DNA of 8,500 bases, from positions 1 to 8,500 of the forward strand of contig JALONY010000048.1 in the NCBI GenBank assembly GCA_025454715.1. Direction: 5' to 3'. The first letter of the stretch is position 1. Each line of letters starts with the position of its first letter. The DNA is from Anaerolineae bacterium. Its GTDB lineage: Bacteria; Chloroflexota; Anaerolineae; Aggregatilineales; Phototrophicaceae. The translations under genes were made by a program, and so were the position numbers. Under the pieces are notes generated by a model that saw only the letters and a program-made list of their open reading frames with translations, did not search any database and had not been told where the DNA came from. Below, piece after piece: positions 6,259-8,500 of this stretch.

Positions 6259-7317
6259 ATGACCAAATATGTCGTCCAGCGGTTGCTTCAGGCCATCCCG
6301 CTGTTGACCATCGTCACGATTGTTGTTTTTTCGCTCAGTTTTGCGGGTGGCAACCCGTTTGCCTACCTCGCCCAAGACCCGCGTGCCCGCCCCGAAGACA
6401 AGTTCCTGCTGCAAGAGAAGTACGGCCTCAACGACAGCATCCCCGTCCAGTTCGTGACGTGGCTGATTGGCGATGACTGGCGCTTGCGCGACCTGAACAT
6501 GGACGGGGTCGGCGAGACCCCGGGCGAGCGGCAGGGCATCTTGCGCGGCGACTTCGGCGAGTCGGTCAGCGCCTTCCGCGGCAAAGAGGTCTCGCGCATC
6601 TTTGCCGAGCGGATGCCCAACACCTTGATTTTGATGGTCACGCAGTACGTCGTCACCATCGTGTTCGCGCTGGGCATCGGCATCTTGGCCGCCATCCGCC
6701 AATATTCTTGGTTCGACAACATGGTCACGAGCATCTCGTTCGTGCTGTATGCCATGCCGGTCTTTTTGGTGGCGTTGCTGTTGGTGCAGGTGTTCGCGGT
6801 GCAATGCCGCGAGGTGTTGCGCGCCGTGGGCGGCGACCCCAGCATCTGCTTGCCGGTGCAGGGCATGTACGACGTGCGCGGTGACCGCAGCTTCGATGAA
6901 TTGCTGCGCCACCTGATTTTGCCGGTCGTCAGCCTCGCGGCCATCAACATCGCGGGCTACAGCCGCTACATCCGCTCGACCATGCTAGAAGTCATCAACA
7001 GCGATTACATCCGCACCGCCCGCAGTAAGGGCTTGACCGAGCGGCGCATCACCTTCCTGCACGCGCTCAAGAACGCCAGCTTGCCGCTGGTGACGATCAT
7101 CGCGCTCGATATCCCGTTCTTGTTGGGCGGCGCGGTCATCACCGAGACCATCTTTAGCTGGCCGGGCATGGGCTTGGCCTTCATCAACGCGGTGCAGCCC
7201 GCCGACCCCCCCTTGCTGATGGCCTTTACGGTCATGACCGCGGTGGCCGTGGTGTTCTTCCAGTTGGTCGCCGACGTGCTGTACTCGTGGCTCGACCCCC
7301 GCATCCGCTATAACTGA
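6259..7317 (+). CDS. DppB/OppB-like ABC importer permease
   Basis: A 352-residue inner-membrane subunit that forms one half of the translocation pore. It begins with the family signature MTKYVVQRLLQAIPLLTIVTIVVF (TM1 about 10-29). The permease domain follows with helices near 122-146, 155-181, 216-235, 274-298 and 318-342. The cytoplasmic EAA loop that docks the ATPase is visible at 248-278 (SDYIRTARSKGLTERRITFLHALKNASLPLV), and GAVITETIFSWPGMG (291-305) is typical of DppB. ATG at 6259 has GGAGA (6246-6250) at 8 bases. Two external loops are longer than in enteric homologues: residues 70-100 contain DLNMDGVGETPG, which resembles a Ca2+-loop, and 183-212 contain C183 and C197, which could form a disulfide. 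It follows the binding protein after a hairpin and precedes the second permease by 17 bases. Confidence 0.95.
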   Translation: MTKYVVQRLLQAIPLLTIVTIVVFSLSFAGGNPFAYLAQDPRARPEDKFLLQEKYGLNDSIPVQFVTWLIGDDWRLRDLNMDGVGETPGERQGILRGDFGESVSAFRGKEVSRIFAERMPNTLILMVTQYVVTIVFALGIGILAAIRQYSWFDNMVTSISFVLYAMPVFLVALLLVQVFAVQCREVLRAVGGDPSICLPVQGMYDVRGDRSFDELLRHLILPVVSLAAINIAGYSRYIRSTMLEVINSDYIRTARSKGLTERRITFLHALKNASLPLVTIIALDIPFLLGGAVITETIFSWPGMGLAFINAVQPADPPLLMAFTVMTAVAVVFFQLVADVLYSWLDPRIRYN

Positions 7318-7334
7318 GCCAGAGGAACCCGCTC

Positions 7335-8291
7335 ATGTCGTCCAAATCATCCACCCTCGAAGTCGGCGGCGTCGTCAAGCTCGACGGGCGTCGCGAACGC
7401 GCCGAGTCGCTCATGCAGGTCACGTTGCGGCGGTTCTTGCGCCACCGCATGGCCGTGGCCGGCCTCATCATCCTCGGCAGCATCATCTTGTTCGTCACGG
7501 TCGGGGCGCTGTTCTTCACCGAGGCACAGGCCAATAAGACCAACCTGCCGATGAAATACACCTCGCCCAACGTCGAGTTCCCGCTCGGCACCGACCGCTT
7601 GGGGCGCGACATCCTCGCCCGCTCGATTTACGGCGGGCAAATCTCGCTGTTGATCGGCGTGGCCGCCGTGACCATCTCGATCATCATCGGCACGGCGGTC
7701 GGGCTGGTCTCGGGCTACTTCGGCGGCCTAATCGACGCCATCCTGATGCGCTTGGTCGAGGCGTTGCTGGCCATCCCGTCGCTGGTGCTGTTGATCGTGA
7801 TTCAGCCGGTGCTGATCCAAAACGCCACCACCACCATCAACTTTTTCGGGCGACAGCTCAGCATCACGGTGGCCGCCATCGTCCTCATCATCGGTATCTT
7901 CAGTTGGCTCGGCCTCAGCCGCATCGTGCGGTCGATGGTGCTGTCGCTGAAGGAGCAAGAGTTCGTGACCGCCGCCCGCATGGTCGGCGCCAGCGACTTG
8001 CGGATTATCTTCACCCACATCCTGCCCAACTGCGTCGCCCCGATCGTCGTGACGGCCACGCTGGGCGTGGGCAACGCCATCGTGACCGAGACCGCGCTGG
8101 GCTTCCTCGGCTTCGGCGTGCAAGAGCCGACCGCGACATGGGGCAACATCTTGAGCGGTGCGCGCCAATTCGTCGATGATTACCCGTGGATTTGGCTGGC
8201 GCCCGGCCTGCTCATCACGTTGACGGTGTTGTCGATCAACTTCATCGGCGACGGCCTGCGCGACGCGCTCGACCCGCGCAGCCGACGCTAA
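7335..8291 (+). CDS. DppC/OppC-like ABC importer permease
   Basis: A 318-residue inner-membrane partner of the preceding permease, within the usual DppC length. It has a cytoplasmic N-terminus of about 39 residues, then TM1 (40-61). The DppC hallmark FPLGTDRLGRDILARSIYGG is at 82-101, with helices near 103-128, 137-160, 174-195, 228-252 and 285-306. The EAA loop is at 207-238 (EQEFVTAARMVGASDLRIIFTHILPNC), and the end INFIGDGLRDALDPRSRR is characteristic. ATG at 7335 is supported by AGAGGA (7321-7326) at 8 bases; the next in-frame ATG (7413) has no such site. The 17-base gap means tight co-transcription. In many operons of this type two ATPase genes follow; here none does within the window. 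Confidence 0.95.
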   Translation: MSSKSSTLEVGGVVKLDGRRERAESLMQVTLRRFLRHRMAVAGLIILGSIILFVTVGALFFTEAQANKTNLPMKYTSPNVEFPLGTDRLGRDILARSIYGGQISLLIGVAAVTISIIIGTAVGLVSGYFGGLIDAILMRLVEALLAIPSLVLLIVIQPVLIQNATTTINFFGRQLSITVAAIVLIIGIFSWLGLSRIVRSMVLSLKEQEFVTAARMVGASDLRIIFTHILPNCVAPIVVTATLGVGNAIVTETALGFLGFGVQEPTATWGNILSGARQFVDDYPWIWLAPGLLITLTVLSINFIGDGLRDALDPRSRR

Positions 8292-8298
8292 CCCGTTT

Positions 8299-8313
8299 CT
8301 CTCTTACCGAGAG
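8299..8313. terminator. Small inverted repeat after the importer operon, possible terminator
   Basis: CTCTC (8299-8303) and GAGAG (8309-8313) surround a 5-base loop, starting 7 bases after the DppC-like stop. There is no T-run after it on the + strand; on the - strand the left arm is followed by a short A-run. The stem is weak, so it may work together with the palindrome at 8339-8358 as the operon's 3' end. Confidence 0.35.
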
Positions 8314-8338
8314 GGCGAGGGACGAGAACCAGAGCGGC

Positions 8339-8358
8339 GGGCGCAGCGCGCTGCGCCC
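8339..8358. repeat. Perfect 20-bp GC-rich palindrome
   Basis: The stretch reads GGGCGCAGCG followed by its exact reverse complement CGCTGCGCCC, with no spacer. It is continued by the first of the two repeats at 8353-8375. Palindromes of the type GGGCGCAGC-GCTGCGCCCCTAC are, from memory, frequent intergenic repeats in Chloroflexota genomes. It may serve as the transcript 3' end for the convergent genes here. Confidence 0.65.
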
Positions 8359-8436
8359 CTACCAGCGTGTGGGGGAACCAAATTGCGCCCCTGCGGGTTG
8401 AGACCTGTCCTGCGCGCCCCTACAGGCGTGTGGGGG
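8353..8436. repeat. Two near-identical 23-bp repeats, 61 bp apart, with a truncated third copy
   Basis: 8353-8375 and 8414-8436 share 21 of 23 bases: both start GCGCCCCTAC-like and end GCGTGTGGGGG, differing only in two central positions. The start of the unit (GCGCCCCT) recurs at 8385-8392. Each unit can fold on itself through CCCC and GGGG. The second unit is enclosed by GACCT (8402-8406) and AGGTC (8442-8446). These look like intergenic dispersed repeats, not CRISPR: there are only two copies and the unit is short. Confidence 0.6.
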
Positions 8437-8439
8437 TGT

Positions 8440-8500
8440 TTAGGTCAGGCGGGTGGTAGCGCGAGGGATGAGGTCGGCGTTCAGCACCGTCACCCCGCGC
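8440..8500 (-). CDS. C-terminal end of a convergent gene (partial)
   Basis: Reading leftward from the window edge, one - strand frame gives RGVTVLNADLIPRATTRLT and stops at TAA (8442-8440). Nearly every codon in this frame ends in G or C, matching the real genes of the window, while the other two frames fit worse. The pattern 'VLNADLIPRATT' faintly recalls the last residues of LacI/GalR-type regulators (LVVRxST-like ends), but 19 residues cannot establish that. Its position shows that the gene after the importer operon faces the other way. Confidence 0.4.
   Translation of the reverse strand, partial: RGVTVLNADLIPRATTRLT

Noticed and set aside
8353..8436. A CRISPR array at the right edge
   Set aside because: There are only two full copies of a 23-bp unit with internal mismatches and a partial third, the spacing is not repeat-spacer-like, and no cas gene is nearby.

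Overview
The window is GC-rich, gene-dense bacterial chromosome. High-GC codon use, a secreted M23 peptidase fused to a propeller-like domain with a GGCCWQSFW motif, and a family 5 solute-binding protein with a DxDxDG loop all resemble Chloroflexota (Anaerolineae-type) genomes. That placement is by resemblance only; there is no rRNA or other marker gene here. I see no mobile element, CRISPR array, tRNA or rRNA gene. The content is mostly ordinary transport and cell-envelope functions.

Left part (1-2400, + strand): the last 37 codons of a gene cut by the window edge; a possible weak terminator; an unrecognised 117-residue protein (188-541); and, 9 bases later, an SLC13/DASS-type permease of 606 residues with two RCK_C/TrkA-C-like domains between its membrane halves (551-2371). 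A perfect 11-bp inverted repeat spans the permease stop codon and lies between it and the convergent next gene.

Middle (2428-4408): on the - strand, a secreted M23 metallopeptidase with a complete zinc/catalytic residue set and a long beta-propeller-like C-terminal region (2428-4086). It is followed by a 322-base divergent intergenic region. This holds a very good sigma-70 type promoter with an extended -10 element (4282-4310), firing rightward into a leader of about 90 nt. A short hairpin with a GUAA loop sits near the predicted 5' end of that leader.

Right part (4409-8291, + strand): an oligopeptide/dipeptide-type ABC importer operon. It encodes an exported family 5 substrate-binding protein, then DppB-like and DppC-like inner-membrane permeases. 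A 14-bp perfect hairpin lies between the binding-protein gene and the permeases. With the strong promoter, full Shine-Dalgarno and distinctive codon choice of the first gene, this suggests the binding protein is made in large excess over the permeases. No ATPase gene is present.

After the permeases (8292-8440) comes a short repeat-rich intergenic stretch: a small inverted repeat, a perfect 20-bp palindrome and two near-identical 23-bp repeats. The last 61 bases read as the C-terminal end of a convergent - strand gene. The importer therefore appears to end without its ATPase subunits, which would have to be encoded elsewhere.
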